The notes beneath the pieces were generated by a model. The model made no database searches and had not been told where the DNA came from. It saw only the letters and a list, made by a program, of their open reading frames with translations. Below, in pieces: positions 12,301-23,257 of a DNA stretch of 64,000 nucleotides. Numbering within the stretch: the first letter of the stretch is position 1; the number at the start of each line of letters is the position of its first letter. Origin of the DNA: Coccinella septempunctata (lineage: Eukaryota; Arthropoda; Insecta; Coleoptera; Coccinellidae); contig NC_058192.1 in assembly GCF_907165205.1 (NCBI RefSeq), positions 15,004,001-15,068,000 of the forward strand. Reading direction: 5' to 3'. Both the position numbers and the translations under genes were made by a program.

Positions 12301-13689
12301 ATAATAAACAATTTAAAGCGTTATATAATTCAATTATGTATTTGCCATCACCAAAATATCCCAAAAAATTAGGCTTTATATTGAAATATTTGAATCACAC
12401 TAAGCGAATTGAAACCTCGATGTTTGTTGCCTCTGAACTCTTCCAATTAGTGGACATTTTTCAGATGTTGTTCCTTCAAACTTTCCAGCAGAAAAATTCC
12501 AGAATATTAGGATCATTAAATTACACTCATAACGACCATTCGAACTTACATGTTTTCTGAAAATGATACAATTTCCTGAACCCATTTCCTGTGCAGCTAC
12601 AATTTTTATGGACAGTTTTTATAGACAAGATTCAGGCATGTTCCCCAACATAATCTGCAAGAGAAATTGTTATTTCTTTGGCGCACATCGAAAAAAGTAC
12701 GGCGTCGGTGAGTGATGACCCGAGAGTTAATTGCGAAAATCTCTGTAACAATTATGGCATTTCATGGCGGAAAGAAATAGCAGTTATATACTTGTGTTAT
12801 TAAAGGAATGTTCACTAAATGATATCCTGTTTTCCTCGAAGGTGCGGTAATGTCCATAATTTATGGAATAGTTTCTTCTATTGTGTTGACTGCTGTTAGC
12901 ATGGAGTGTCGAGTTCACATTGGATTATTGATGTCATGCATTCTACCAGGAATTATTTATATCAAAATGGTGAATGCGCTGAATATACTTGATTTATGTA
13001 TCGAGTAAAAGTTAATCCCATATGGATTACCGATTTTATTTCAATTATATTTGTGCGAATTATAACTTGAAAAGTTTCAAACTTCAATATCCTTCGAATA
13101 TCGAAGCATTTGCAGACCCATTTTAATAAGACTTTTATTTTTGTTGTCATCATAATAATCACCCCTCATCGGTTGTATCCACTTACGATTGTACTATACT
13201 GCTTTTACGAAATTTTCATTCAAAGGTGAAGTATAATTCCATAGTTTTTAAAATTTGGTTTTTTAAAGAGCAGCTGGCTGTTTACATCTTGTTCTTCTAT
13301 GGTAAATATCTCACTCAAACAACAACTTTTCAACCTTTCTTTGAATAATTTGCTGTGGGATGTGAACTTCCTTCTGTACATGTTGTATTGGTCTTCTTCA
13401 TTTTTCCTTATATTTATTTTTGGTGCACTGTGATCTGAAATTTTAGGGTTAAAAAAACAGAGGATTCATATTCTGATTTTCTGAATTCAGTCAGAAACCT
13501 CCTTCAAAATTTCTGGTTTTCGACTTGAACGGTTTTGAACTTCCACGATCTAAAAGTGGCCCAAAGGCGACTGTTATTGAAAGATTTAGGAATGCGATGG
13601 TTGTATTGGAAGGGTTGCAATCCTCAACTTTCTGAATCTAAAGCCTGCAGTCAACATTTAACATGTTGCCATGAAATGAACTCTGATTT
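9311..13689. other. long AT-rich tract, no supportable gene
   Basis: I found no domain-bearing frame, no exon bounded by convincing splice sites and no paired terminal repeats in this stretch. Short frames on both strands (for example minus 9996-10250, minus 11478-11690, plus 12336-12560) lack recognisable content. It is probably intron or intergenic DNA. Confidence 0.5.
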
Positions 13690-14430
13690 CCAAACAATCT
13701 ACTGATTTTTCTTATATCCACCATTTGAAAAAAGGGAAGGAAAGTTTTTTTCTCTGAATCTGAATGGTATAAGTGAGCATCAACTTATTAGCACAACTAT
13801 GTAAAATGATTTTAAACGAAGAAACACGAAATTGTTGAGTTAACTGTCCGAAAACTTTTCTCGAAAAATAGCAGAATTTTCGTGAGAATTTCAACGGTTC
13901 AAGAATATGCTACACCTCCTTTGTGAATTCCTTATAGGGAGGGCATTGTCGCCACAGGAAGCACCTTATGAGGATGGGTGCAGCAGATGAGGACAAGTGC
14001 AGATTCTGTGAGGAGGAGAATGAAACTCCAGATCACCTGGTGACAGATTGCCTCATCATTGCTAGCCATCTAACCAATGAAAAAAAAGCTTTGGACGACA
14101 AATTTGTAGGGGTAAGGAGGTATAATCTCCCAGCAGTTCATTAAAATTTAGAGGGCACAATAGATCATAGGGTCTCAGTAAATCGCAACTCCCTTTAAAA
14201 TATGGATTTAATTCATAAGTAGCAGAGTGCCAGTGTGCTGGGCTGGATTTTTTCGTGAAAATCTGACGATTTACTGGATTTATTTATGGCACAAGTCAGC
14301 ACAAAGTTAACACAAATTCTTTCAGTCATTTTTGGAAAGAAAAACAAAATTGTTGGGCTCAGTTTTCTTCATATGAATGGACTGGCCTATTTGATACATT
14401 TTGTGAAATATCTCGAGAATCTTGCGGAGT
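13690..14430 (+). repeat. dispersed 'GTGCTGGGCT' repeat, copy 1, split
   Basis: The left part, 13690-13890 (ATCTACTGATTTTTCTTATA, then AGCACAACTATGTA, then TTTTCGTGAGAATTTCAA), and the right part, 14225-14430 (GTGCTGGGCTGGATTTTTT, then GGCACAAGTCAGCACAAAG, then GTTGGGCTCAGTTTTCTT), both match the family copy at 59930-60530. The two parts are separated here by a LINE fragment, so this copy appears to be interrupted by, or joined to, that LINE. The internal unit with AAGTGCTGGGCT followed by T-rich DNA recurs at irregular spacing of about 110-130 bp. The family is unclassified and non-coding. Confidence 0.55.
13941..14144 (+). pseudogene. LINE ORF2 C-terminal fragment (67 codons)
   Basis: A continuous frame from GGG at 13941 to TAA at 14142 reads GHCRHRKHLMRMG, then ADEDKCRFCEEENETPDHL, then VTDC, and ends after NLPAVH. 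This is the segment that follows the RNase H domain in jockey/R1-type LINEs, with a CxxC...H...C knuckle (C at KCRFC, H at PDHL, C at TDC). An in-frame TAG at 13935 cuts it off just upstream, so only the tail remains. Downstream, GGGCACAATAGATC near 14152 looks like LINE 3' UTR. The intact frame over this short length suggests it is younger than the related relic at 7515-7985. It is too short for the stops-per-length argument to be strong. Confidence 0.75.
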
Positions 14431-14759
14431 AAAAGAAAATTTCAACTGAAGATTTAACTATGGAACTCTGATTTACAGTAAAGCAGTAGCAGTACCTAAA
14501 TTCAAAAGCAGACATTTTTTGAGTAGTTTCTGCCTATCATTGGGTAGACTTTCCTGAAGTCAATATCATCATGATAGTGAGGAAACTCTTCGTTTACGAC
14601 CAAGCAGTAATTGTCATTCTGCAGAAACCATTGCACGGATCGCTGGGCCGGCTCAAACAAAAGCGCTATTTGGCACATAATAACAACCCACATTACTCTA
14701 GTACCTTTATCACCTGCTGAATGAAAGCCTGTGACATAACCAGTTTGGTCTTATCTTTT
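14431..14759. other. unassigned spacer
   Basis: Nothing recognisable lies between the repeat and the GC-richer block. The minus-strand frame 14502-14693 has no domain. Confidence 0.45.
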
Positions 14760-15089
14760 CCAGCTCTATCATCTGTTTTGTCTCGTTCTTTTCCGACTCG
14801 GTACCACCTTTCTCTTTTCGCGAGAAGGCGTCGTCTGTTGGGGCCCGAGAGACCGAGACCTGATTATGGATTTCAGTTGTACCATCGACGCGGAAGAGTT
14901 CTTCATAATCGGTATCGTTGGTATCGTCGAATTTTCCGCGATTTAATCAGCAATCGGTTGGCCGGAAAGGACTGCCCGGATTTTGGGTGGTGAAGATTCG
15001 TAATGTGTTTTTGTGTGCTTCGGTTGTGGTTAGCTTTGTTCTCGATCTAGTTATCGGATTTATCGATGCATGGATCAATTACCGATCGG
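14760..15089 (+). other. GC-richer block with splice donor; possible non-coding first exon
   Basis: From about 14780 to 15089 the sequence is clearly richer in G, C and CpG than its surroundings (for example TCGCGAGAAGGCGTCGTC and GGGGCCCGAGAGACCGAG). It ends at GATCG|GTGAGT with the donor at 15090-15095, followed by a T-run. Plus-strand frames exist (14721-14993, 90 codons, Arg-rich) but do not reach the donor in one frame and show no domain. A 5' UTR exon with nearby promoter would explain composition and donor. An alternative is an old transposon end. If real, it could be spliced to a downstream exon such as 41129, which is speculation. Confidence 0.25.
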
Positions 15090-18000
15090 TGAGTTTTTTT
15101 CACTGAAAAAATGCCGATGAAAATAGTGAGATCGAGCTCAATTGACCGTTTCCACATTGATGGTATTTCGTCGCATTCTAATAATAATCAAGTATTTGTT
15201 ATTAATACTTATTAGAGGCATTGTTAATTACTAGGCCAATGTGAAATTGTGCCTCGAAAAACAGAAATCGTAACTCTCTATCTACTACTACTATCCCGTG
15301 TATGATGATGAAAAACTCCCAAATGTGATGAAGAATTTTTCTTTGACGTTTCATATCGTACCCTAGTTGTTTTGGAACTTTATAGAGTTCCCTCAACTAA
15401 AATACGCTACCTCAACTGAGTCACACAATTGATCTACCCTGAATAATTCGAACAGTTCTTCTCGAGGATTTCAGGACTTTTGACGTTTGAAGCCCAAAAC
15501 TACCTCCTCAAGCTTTGCAAAAGGAGATGAGAATGTAGGCTCATTATTCCAATCACTCAGAGCGGGTTTCAGAAAACTTTGATTGTCCGATCAACGATTT
15601 GACAGTCACTCGATATTCGTTTCTGAATATATTGAAGATGTAGCAATTGAGAATCATTGAATGGACCTTTATAAATCATAATTTGATAATTTGATAATGA
15701 GTTAATTACCGAATGAAAAAAAAGCGACGTTTAGATATCAGCCAATCAAGCGTTGATTCCCCGATCTAGCTTTGTGAAACCAGGGGTTAGGCACGGTTGA
15801 GCAGTTAACATTGAACCTAGTCCAACCTGTGAAAATTGTATGCCCTAGGCTTTCAAAATTTTCATCTAAACCATCATGGGTGTAGCCTGAGATCCGAAAT
15901 CCATGAAGGTTCCGACATATTCTGCCACCAAAGAGGGAATTATACCACGTGACTTTTCAGATGCTGTTGAAGGGAAAGTATTTTTCCGATTCCCTCTACA
16001 CCTTAGAAGGACGAAAATAATTTAACTAGTTGTCAAAGCGTGCAAATTATCACTGACTGAATGAATAATTCAGAAATTAAGAGGTATATCACACACAAAA
16101 AGAGAATACAGATTTTCTATTTCGAAAATTCGTTCGTTAGTTTGATTATTTTTGGTAAAAAATGATTGAAATGGATGAGTTATTGGTGCAAGCCTAATTT
16201 ATTTATTTTTCTGAATAAATGTAAAAAATTTTCCTTTTCATTCCAAATGTAATATCAGCTTAATTTAACTTAATTTTTCATCACCTTGAAAACCACATAT
16301 CAATAGGAGGTCTCTAATCTCTAGCTGGGGAAAAATAAAATTTGAATGGGGTTTCATTCCTTCTTAAACCCTGCAAGTACATCTGACGGTCAGTAAAAAT
16401 TGGTTAGAAACTCAACAATGTAACTGTGACAAACTTTCGTTTGGTGTTCAGCTAACAAATTTGACGTTGAGATTTTCATTTCACGTGTAAAATTTTAAAC
16501 CTAAATATTTTTCCAATTAATACATGTTTGATGTTTTGATGTTTTTCGATTTTATCGAAAATTTTTTTCATTCTAGTTGCTGACTGTTCTCGGAAACCAA
16601 ATATCATTTTCCAAGTGTGATCAATCTCGTCTCAAATACTCCTCTTCACACTCGAAATTTTCAATATTGATGGAGTAGAACAATTTTCAGTTCATTACAC
16701 TAATTTATTACTTTTTGGAGGCATTCTTTTCTCAATGGTATACCTGTATAGTTATGGAAACATTGAATTTAGGAAAATATGATGAGAAGTAACAATTAGA
16801 GACCCAGAACCGTGTAAATAAATCGTTTACAATTTTTCTTTGAGCCTCAAAATAATAATATTATCTCCTAGAGGAGATTAATCGATATTCATCAGTTTTG
16901 CACCTATTGGCACAAGGAATTTGGTAAATACAAAAGGAAAATATACTATCCGCAAAAAATCGGATGTGAATTTCCATTCGAAATGGGGTCTTCGTTAGGT
17001 AAAGAGGGATGAACCACTCGGACCCTCCAATCATCGTTATGGAAGTTTAGGCTGTACATTTCAGAATGTACGGGGTAACGTACTAGTAGGTAAAAGTTGA
17101 GAGGTTCAAGGTAACACAATCTTGAACCTCCTATTCCTATTCCAACATTGTGATTCAGAGAATGAGCTTAGAATATATACAGAAAATCAGAGGTGGGTTC
17201 AAACAAGTGTCCAAAATTGGCCCAAAGTTATGCAGTGATCAGATTCTTGATACGATTAGTTATTTAGTTCTGCTAGCTCAACATAACTAATCCAGCATTA
17301 CCTCCAACAATTGAAGAGCCAACAATTTCATTAATAAATTGGCCTCAGATTATGCCTGGAAAAGTACAATATCCAGAGTCCCTTCTGCTAGCTTTACATG
17401 AAAGTTTTACCACGTCCAAAGAACTAAATACATAAATGAACCCAAGTTGCAAACCTGGACCAACCATTTACTAATGTACATAGCTCAATCCCTCAATCAG
17501 ACAACATGATTACACTATCTCGTGCAACTCGATATTCTTTTATGAACGAGGTCAATGCTTCAGATAACTCAGCTTACAGCTCAAGAAAAAGCACAAGAAT
17601 TATTATCTAGTTCGCGAACCTACGCTTTAACCTCCAGACGAAGTTCTTGTAAGAATGGTTCAAGGCAGTGGTGAGGCGAATTTTGAATCTCATGTCGAGA
17701 TCTAAGATATCTGCCGCAACATGTGACTATACGTGTTTCGAAGTTATCGACAATATCGATTTGATCTTGAAGTGTGGACAATGATGACTTATCTACATCT
17801 TTGACGTCCTTATTTGGGAGACGGTTTGCACGAAGGGATATAAAAAGCTAGTGAAAACAATGTTCTCTGATTTCAGGATTGGTCCAAGCGAATTGGCAGT
17901 CATGTTCCAACACAGGGGTCACTGCATTGTTGACAGGATTTCAACATGAAGTATATGTATATAGGACATATCTAAGCATGTAGATACACAAAGTGAGCGA

Positions 18001-18560
18001 AAATATGCGATATGGGACAGCATTTTTGAATTTAAGCCAAAGATTCTCAATATAATCAATTTGTTCCATAGGGTTCAGAATGATGAAGAAAATCGGCTGT
18101 GTTCTTTAAGACTATCTTTTGTCCATTCATGCATTGTATGTCGCCTAGGAAAATTTCAATATTCAGCTACAAGTTACCCAACGATCGAAATGCATCATTC
18201 GAAATGGCATATTATTGAAATCTAGCTCCTTATACTTAAATACAACTGGGAATTTTATAGATGCACTTCTATGTTTCTATCAGCTACCTTGAAATTTTGT
18301 AAAATGGATTCTTATCCTTGTAATGACCACTGGACCTTTTACTGAAGTAGCCACGCTATGTATATAGTAAAGTGAAAGGTAATATTTTGAATCTCTCGCC
18401 CAATTGTTCACAGTTAAAATACTCTGAGTATGAAGTCACATTCTCTAATATGACTAATATGAAATTTTTTTTTCAAATGAACATGTATATAATTTCATCT
18501 TTGAGTACTTATATTATAAATGAGAAAGTCTGTGTGTTTGTTTGTTTGTTTCTGTTCGTT
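15090..18560. other. AT-rich tract, no supportable gene
   Basis: No recognisable coding content. There are small local hairpins (for example GTACATTTCAGAATGTAC near 17054) and degenerate repeats. If the donor at 15090 is real, this would be intron. Confidence 0.5.
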
Positions 18561-18600
18561 TTCTCATTACACCGGAATCAGAAGTCCGATGTTCACCCAC

Positions 18601-18669
18601 CTGAAGATGCTATTGTGATAGCGAAACACGTATCGTGGTTTGAAAACTCATTTGGTGAAAATCGTATGA
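18601..18669 (+). repeat. Penelope-like 3' motif, copy 2 (hammerhead-like core)
   Basis: CTGAAGA at 18601-18607 is followed by a perfect 5-bp stem (GCTAT/ATAGC with loop TGTG), then GAAA at 18623-18626, then CACG-TAT-CGTG. This fits the hammerhead plan CUGANGA, stem II, GAAA, stem III. One extra U lies at the base of stem II, and there is a bulge near the expected cleavage position. The flank AAACTCATTTGGTGAAAATC matches the copy at 3225-3310. Known families with this plan are Penelope-like elements and related retrozymes; whether this copy cleaves cannot be told from sequence alone. Confidence 0.4.
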
Positions 18670-19142
18670 TATTTTTAAATTCCAAATACTGTTTTTATTT
18701 GGTTCATTTCATATTTTTTTTTTGAATTTATAACATGATATTATTTATTATATACTTAATTAAAATTAGATTGTAAGACTGGGCTCAATGAAACTGGGTT
18801 TCATCACATGGTAAAACCCGAGGTAAAACCCTTGTGCATCTTATTATTTGAAGATTTCAGTCTCAGTTCCATATCTGTGTGTTAATTTTAATTTACCTAA
18901 ATGGTCTTCAGTTTTTTTATTACGATTTCATCTTCATCTAGTAACAAAACTGCATTCATTTTTCATTCTACGTGTTTTATGAAAATATATTCATTTGTTG
19001 CAATTTCATACTCAATTTACAATAATTCGGCCATTTCCTTTATTGATTAACATATATTATACGATGATCTAGTGACCCTAGAACAGAGCCCTGGCTAATT
19101 CCCTCTCCAGAATTTACCATTTCCTCTTTCTGTTGCGGTTTG
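18670..19142. other. unassigned spacer before mariner B
   Basis: AT-rich DNA directly after the Penelope-like motif. It may include the remaining 3' part of that retroelement. No gene seen. Confidence 0.45.
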
Positions 19143-20401
19143 TACGAGGAGGTATTGATATCTAGTTATCCTAGACCAGTTCCATGCATAAAAAAAATTT
19201 TGCGTTGCCATAGCAACGAACAAAAACTCATTAGAAGTGTCAGTGTGAACTTTGAGGTCAAAAAAGTAAACTAGAGTTACGCAATAAATTGAAAGAAATG
19301 AAATTGTGAAAATGGAAAAATTGGAGTATCCAGCCATCATCAAGTACCTGTATTTAAAAGGGTTAAGAGGTAAGCAGATTTATAAAGATATGCTTAATAC
19401 CCTTGGTGCGACCGTGAAAAATTGGACTGCAAGTTTCAAAAGAGGTCAATTTTCCATTGAAGATGATGACTGATCGGAAAGGCCAGTTTCTGTGTCAGTC
19501 CCCGAAAATATCGATGCAGTTCATGACATGATTTTATCAGACCGTCGAATTGGGCTGAAACGGATATCTGAAACACTGAATATTTCATACGAACGCGTTC
19601 ATCATATATGTAGTTGGTATACGTCAATTTGGACATGAGAAAAAGTGCTGCAAAATGGATCCCCAAATGGTGACCAAAAGCGTGCAAGGGTAGAAGTATT
19701 GCGTTCGATCTGTGCTCGATTTGAAAACGATGTAGACTTCTTAAACCGAATTGTTACTATGGATGAGATTTGGGAACATTTCTACGATTCAGAAACAAAG
19801 CAACAATCGATGGAATGGCGACACTCTGATTCTCCAAGACCTAAGAAGTTTCGTGTCCAAAAATCTGCTGAAAAAGATTTTGCTTCAGTTTTTTGGCATT
19901 GCCATGTAATCATGATTGATTTTTTGGATAAGGGTAGAACAATAACCGGAAATTACTATTAGACATTATTGACCACTCTACGGGAAAAAATTAAAGAGAA
20001 AAGATGCGGAAAGCTATCCAAAGGTGTTGTGTTTTTGCAGGACAACGGCCCTCACACAAATCTCATGTTGCCATGCAAAAAATTCGTGATTTTAGGGTTT
20101 GAATTACTAGAACACCCTCCTTATTCACCAGAATTGGCTCCATCCGACTATTATCTCTTTCCTCAACTAAGAAAAAGAATAAAAGGTCGTAAATTTTCTT
20201 CCAACGAGGAGGCAATAAAAGCTGTGGAGGTCTGGTTTGCAGAGCCAGAAGAAACAATTTTTGAAAGTCTAGAGACGTTGCAGGTTCGCTGTAATAAATG
20301 TATCCAATTAAGAGGAGAATACGTTGAGTAATAAAATATTTTTACATTGAAATTTTGTTCGGTTCTATAGTTGGCTAAGAATTTTTCAATATATCCTCGT
20401 A
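19143..20401 (+). mobile_element. mariner element, copy B, both ends intact
   Basis: The element spans 19145-20399 with TA on both sides (19143-19144 and 20400-20401). The 5' end is CGAGGAGGTATTGATATC and the 3' end, read inward on the other strand, is CGAGGATATATTGAAAAA. The first 14 bases of these ends match with few differences, then diverge, as in the other copies. It lies in the same orientation as copies A and C. Both ends being present, it could still be mobilised in trans. Confidence 0.92.
19298..20331 (+). pseudogene. mariner transposase, copy B, with deletions and stops
   Basis: The start codon region is deleted relative to copies C and E, so reading resumes at about 19300. A deletion near 19405 removes the DQCPSY-type segment. 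CGA has become TGA at 19470 inside the DDDRS motif. The C-terminal half is long and mostly open: TMDEIW with the first catalytic Asp near 19760, a stop at about 19960, then a frame to 20331 with LQDNGP (second Asp) and PSDYYLFPQL (third Asp). A 1-base change makes the APAHKSH stretch read HTNLMLPCK locally. The C-terminus RGEYVE is intact with the stop at 20329. No active product is expected. Confidence 0.88.
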
Positions 20402-20546
20402 TGTCACGTTATTTACATTGTGAACAACACATAATACGAAACCTATTTCAGAGTATATTCAGACTATACAGGTTCTTTCAAGTTCAAAGCCAAATTGATC
20501 GAAAGCGAACTGATAAATCACGAGGACTCGTCCGATATATCTGTTT

Positions 20547-22467
20547 GATTTAACCAGAGATATAGAAGGGGGGAGATTGAGCTTCGACCACTGCGCATCC
20601 TATTTTCATGGGACAAAAGTGGGTCCGCCATTTGTCAGGTCATAGCACGGTATTATGATCACGGTCTAACAATTTAGTGAATATTCTTGTCATTTAGCTG
20701 CCATTGCCTGCTGTCAAGTCAAAAGAATGTAAACAATAATAACAAATATGAACGTATTTTTGGTGATATTCAGCGGATTCGTGTGGTTTTATTAGCTTTT
20801 TTCGCTGAATAGCAGGATATTTACGATGGCTTACTTCACAATTATAGGTAAGTTCCCAATTATATCAATTTTTGAATATCTTTGATAGGTTTACAAATTT
20901 TTTAAACTTGTTTCAGTATTTCTCCTTCAAAATTGATGAAAAGACTCATCGAATTGAAAAAACTCCATATAGAAGGAAATTATACAATTAAGTCTCTTAA
21001 AAATAAAATACAACACATGAAAGAAGTGATGGACTTTTTGAGACAAGATCAACGTATTTCTGAAAATGCTGCCCATCATTGGGAGAAATCTTTTGATTCA
21101 GTGCCACATTGATGAAGAGACATTTAAAAAATGTAGAGAATGATACTGTGACCCTAAAAGTTCCAGTCTTGAGGGAATTGTAATATTCTTCAAAAATCAA
21201 GGTAAGATGAGATAATTTAATATGAAACTGAGATGATTTTATTTTTTGTTTGTTTCAGAGGGACTTCATGTACCATCATATGGAATTATAACGATATGTC
21301 AATCAGGAATTTGATGATTTCAACTGAAAATAGAGTTTCAAGAGATGAAAATTTTCTCGAAGCATTTGCAACAATTCAATCCCAAAAATTTTATGATCGA
21401 GTTGATGATTTGTTCCCTTCCTTGAAAGAACATTTTTTATATTCTTCAGTGATTGGAAGACATTATGGCTTTCTTTTAGTGAAAAATATTGCCAGATCTC
21501 ATTTTAAAATTAGAATATTCAATCTGTAAAAAGTTTATACTGAAAAATTCAAGGTTCTGCAATTAGAAGACTTCATCAGTTGATTTTATGCAGCAATCGA
21601 TACTGGATATACAATATTGTATAAATAAAATGAATAGAAAAATGTTTTTTTCTTTTATATATTTAATGCCAGTAGCTACTGAAAAATTTATCGACTTGTT
21701 AGCTTTCATCATATCATGTCTTACTTCCAATAAAAAATATCAGATCAATGTATCCACTTTGTGCAAAAAATTTATTGTCCTTCAGATAGACAAAATCGTG
21801 TTTCCTTAGAAACAGAAAATAAAAATTAAAACTTAAAAGCAGAGTTCCAGAATTGCATCTCGAAGGAAATTGGGTGAGCAATTTTTCAGGGTACTTTCCT
21901 CTGATTGTAATTAGGGAACAGTAGTGAAAAGAAGCGATTCTGGAACAAACCAAATATTGGTGACGTTTCGAAGTCTATATATATCAAACTACCCCATAAG
22001 ACCAAATTGCTAGAATCTTCGAAATCATGGATTTTATTTTGAAAACGTTACCTATTTAGAAAAGACAATTAAATTAAAATTCATCGTTGGTTACAAACGC
22101 TTGAATATAATTCAAAAGGATTCATTGGTTTAGATGATATGTTCAATATTTGGACATCTCATTATATTCACCAGAATACATAAAACAAAAAATTTTTTCC
22201 TTCGTTGACATTTTTGGTATTCATTTTGTATTGTACTGAATAAATAAGAAACGAATTGACCGAAATCACATAATTTCAAGTACTGTTATCAACGAAATCA
22301 TAACATTCAAATTCTGAATTTTACGTCCCCCTGTATATAACTCTTGCCACATGCTATCACTTTTAGGCGGTGCTGTATATATTTCCTGACAAATGGCGGC
22401 CTTCAATTTTAGCCAGTTCGCGCAGCTTGAAGCTCAATCTCCCCCCTTCTATATCTCTGGATTTAAC
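20547..22467 (+). mobile_element. P-like DNA transposon with 8-bp target duplication, internally decayed
   Basis: The element proper is 20555-22459 (1905 bp). It is bounded by the perfect 8-bp direct repeat GATTTAAC at 20547-20554 and 22460-22467. The terminal inverted repeats read CAGAGATATAGAAGGGGG, continuing through GAGATTGAGCTTC for about 31 bp of perfect match. A second, subterminal inverted pair, CGCCATTTGTCAGG, lies at about 20629 and (complement) 22384. Eight-bp duplications occur in the P and hAT superfamilies. I favour P because of the spliced, coiled-coil-bearing coding remnant, terminal repeats near 31 bp and inner subterminal repeats. The hAT alternative (CAGAG ends) is not excluded. 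A polyadenylation word AATAAA lies at 21624. Confidence 0.7.
20918..21529 (+). pseudogene. P/THAP-type transposase remnant with introns
   Basis: An ATG at 20826 (MAYFTII) is followed by a donor GTAAGT at 20848 and an acceptor TTTCAG at 20911-20916. The next block, 20918-21109, is open and helical: PSKLMKRLIELKKLHIEG, then LKNKIQHMKEVMDFLRQ. This looks like the leucine-zipper segment that follows the THAP domain in P-type transposases. A stop lies at 21110. A second donor is at 21202 and a second acceptor ends at 21258, followed by the frame ending at 21529 (ENFLEAFATIQSQKFYDRV ... LKEHFLYSS). Exon phases do not join into one frame and the THAP zinc finger and catalytic core are absent. This is therefore an internally deleted, non-autonomous copy. 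The family call is from general resemblance, not alignment. Confidence 0.5.
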
Positions 22468-23257
22468 TCGTTAATTCGGCCCGTCTTCATGCTATAATTT
22501 TCGGCAGCACGACCTTCTCCCGTCCGGCGATGGGAGCAATTTTTTCAACTGACGGATTCTCCTTTCTCCTTCCGACATTCTAGGCCAGTGATAAGACAAT
22601 ACGTCTATGGGAAATTGGGACGTGCGGGTTTGTGTGTCGGCTTCTGGCTAATTGTGGGATTCCGATTCGCCTGAATAGCGGAGTTCGAAGTTTGAGGATG
22701 ATACGTTGAGCTGCATCAACAACGCCGGTGGAAGAAGATGCTGTCCCGTTAAGAGCGCAATTTTTTATCGGTTAATAAAATACGGAATTTGGATCGTAAT
22801 GATGGAAATTTCTATTAGAACAGACACTTCTTGTTATGATAACACGGTTTCAAAATCTGACAGACCAACTGTTGCTGGTTGCTACCTATGTCCAACCAAT
22901 GCACGAGATATAGGAACTCTTTGGAGAGCACTTGTCTAAAACCTATAGACGTTTTTGTATTTTTCTTGGCCTAGAGCTCCTCAACCTGTTTCCTCCCGAC
23001 AAAAGGATCAATAACATCAATCTACCCAGAAAATGAACCAAAAAATGTATAGGTACTCTCCCATGGAATGAAAAAACTACATGACTTTGTGAATCAATGA
23101 TAGGAGTTGTAATGAATGGGAGGAAAGAGAAAAAATGTCCCGGAACTGCCCTGAATGAGAACCGCAACAAAGCTTAAATTATTATGACAATGGAAACATT
23201 GTATTTCCACTTATTTCTTTCTTATTTTTATTTATTCTTTTTTTTCTTCGCATTACT
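22468..23257. other. GC-richer block beside the P-like element, then plain DNA
   Basis: From 22480 to about 22750 the sequence is richer in GC and CpG than average (for example CCCGTCCGGCGATGGGAGC and AACGCCGGTGGAAGAAGATG) and could be a promoter, 5' exon or conserved non-coding element. No frame with a recognisable domain and no convincing donor was found. From 22760 to 23257 nothing is seen. Confidence 0.3.

Noticed and set aside
15090..18560. Search for tRNA genes and SINE heads
   Set aside because: No A-box/B-box pair with a foldable cloverleaf was found by eye, here or elsewhere in the window.
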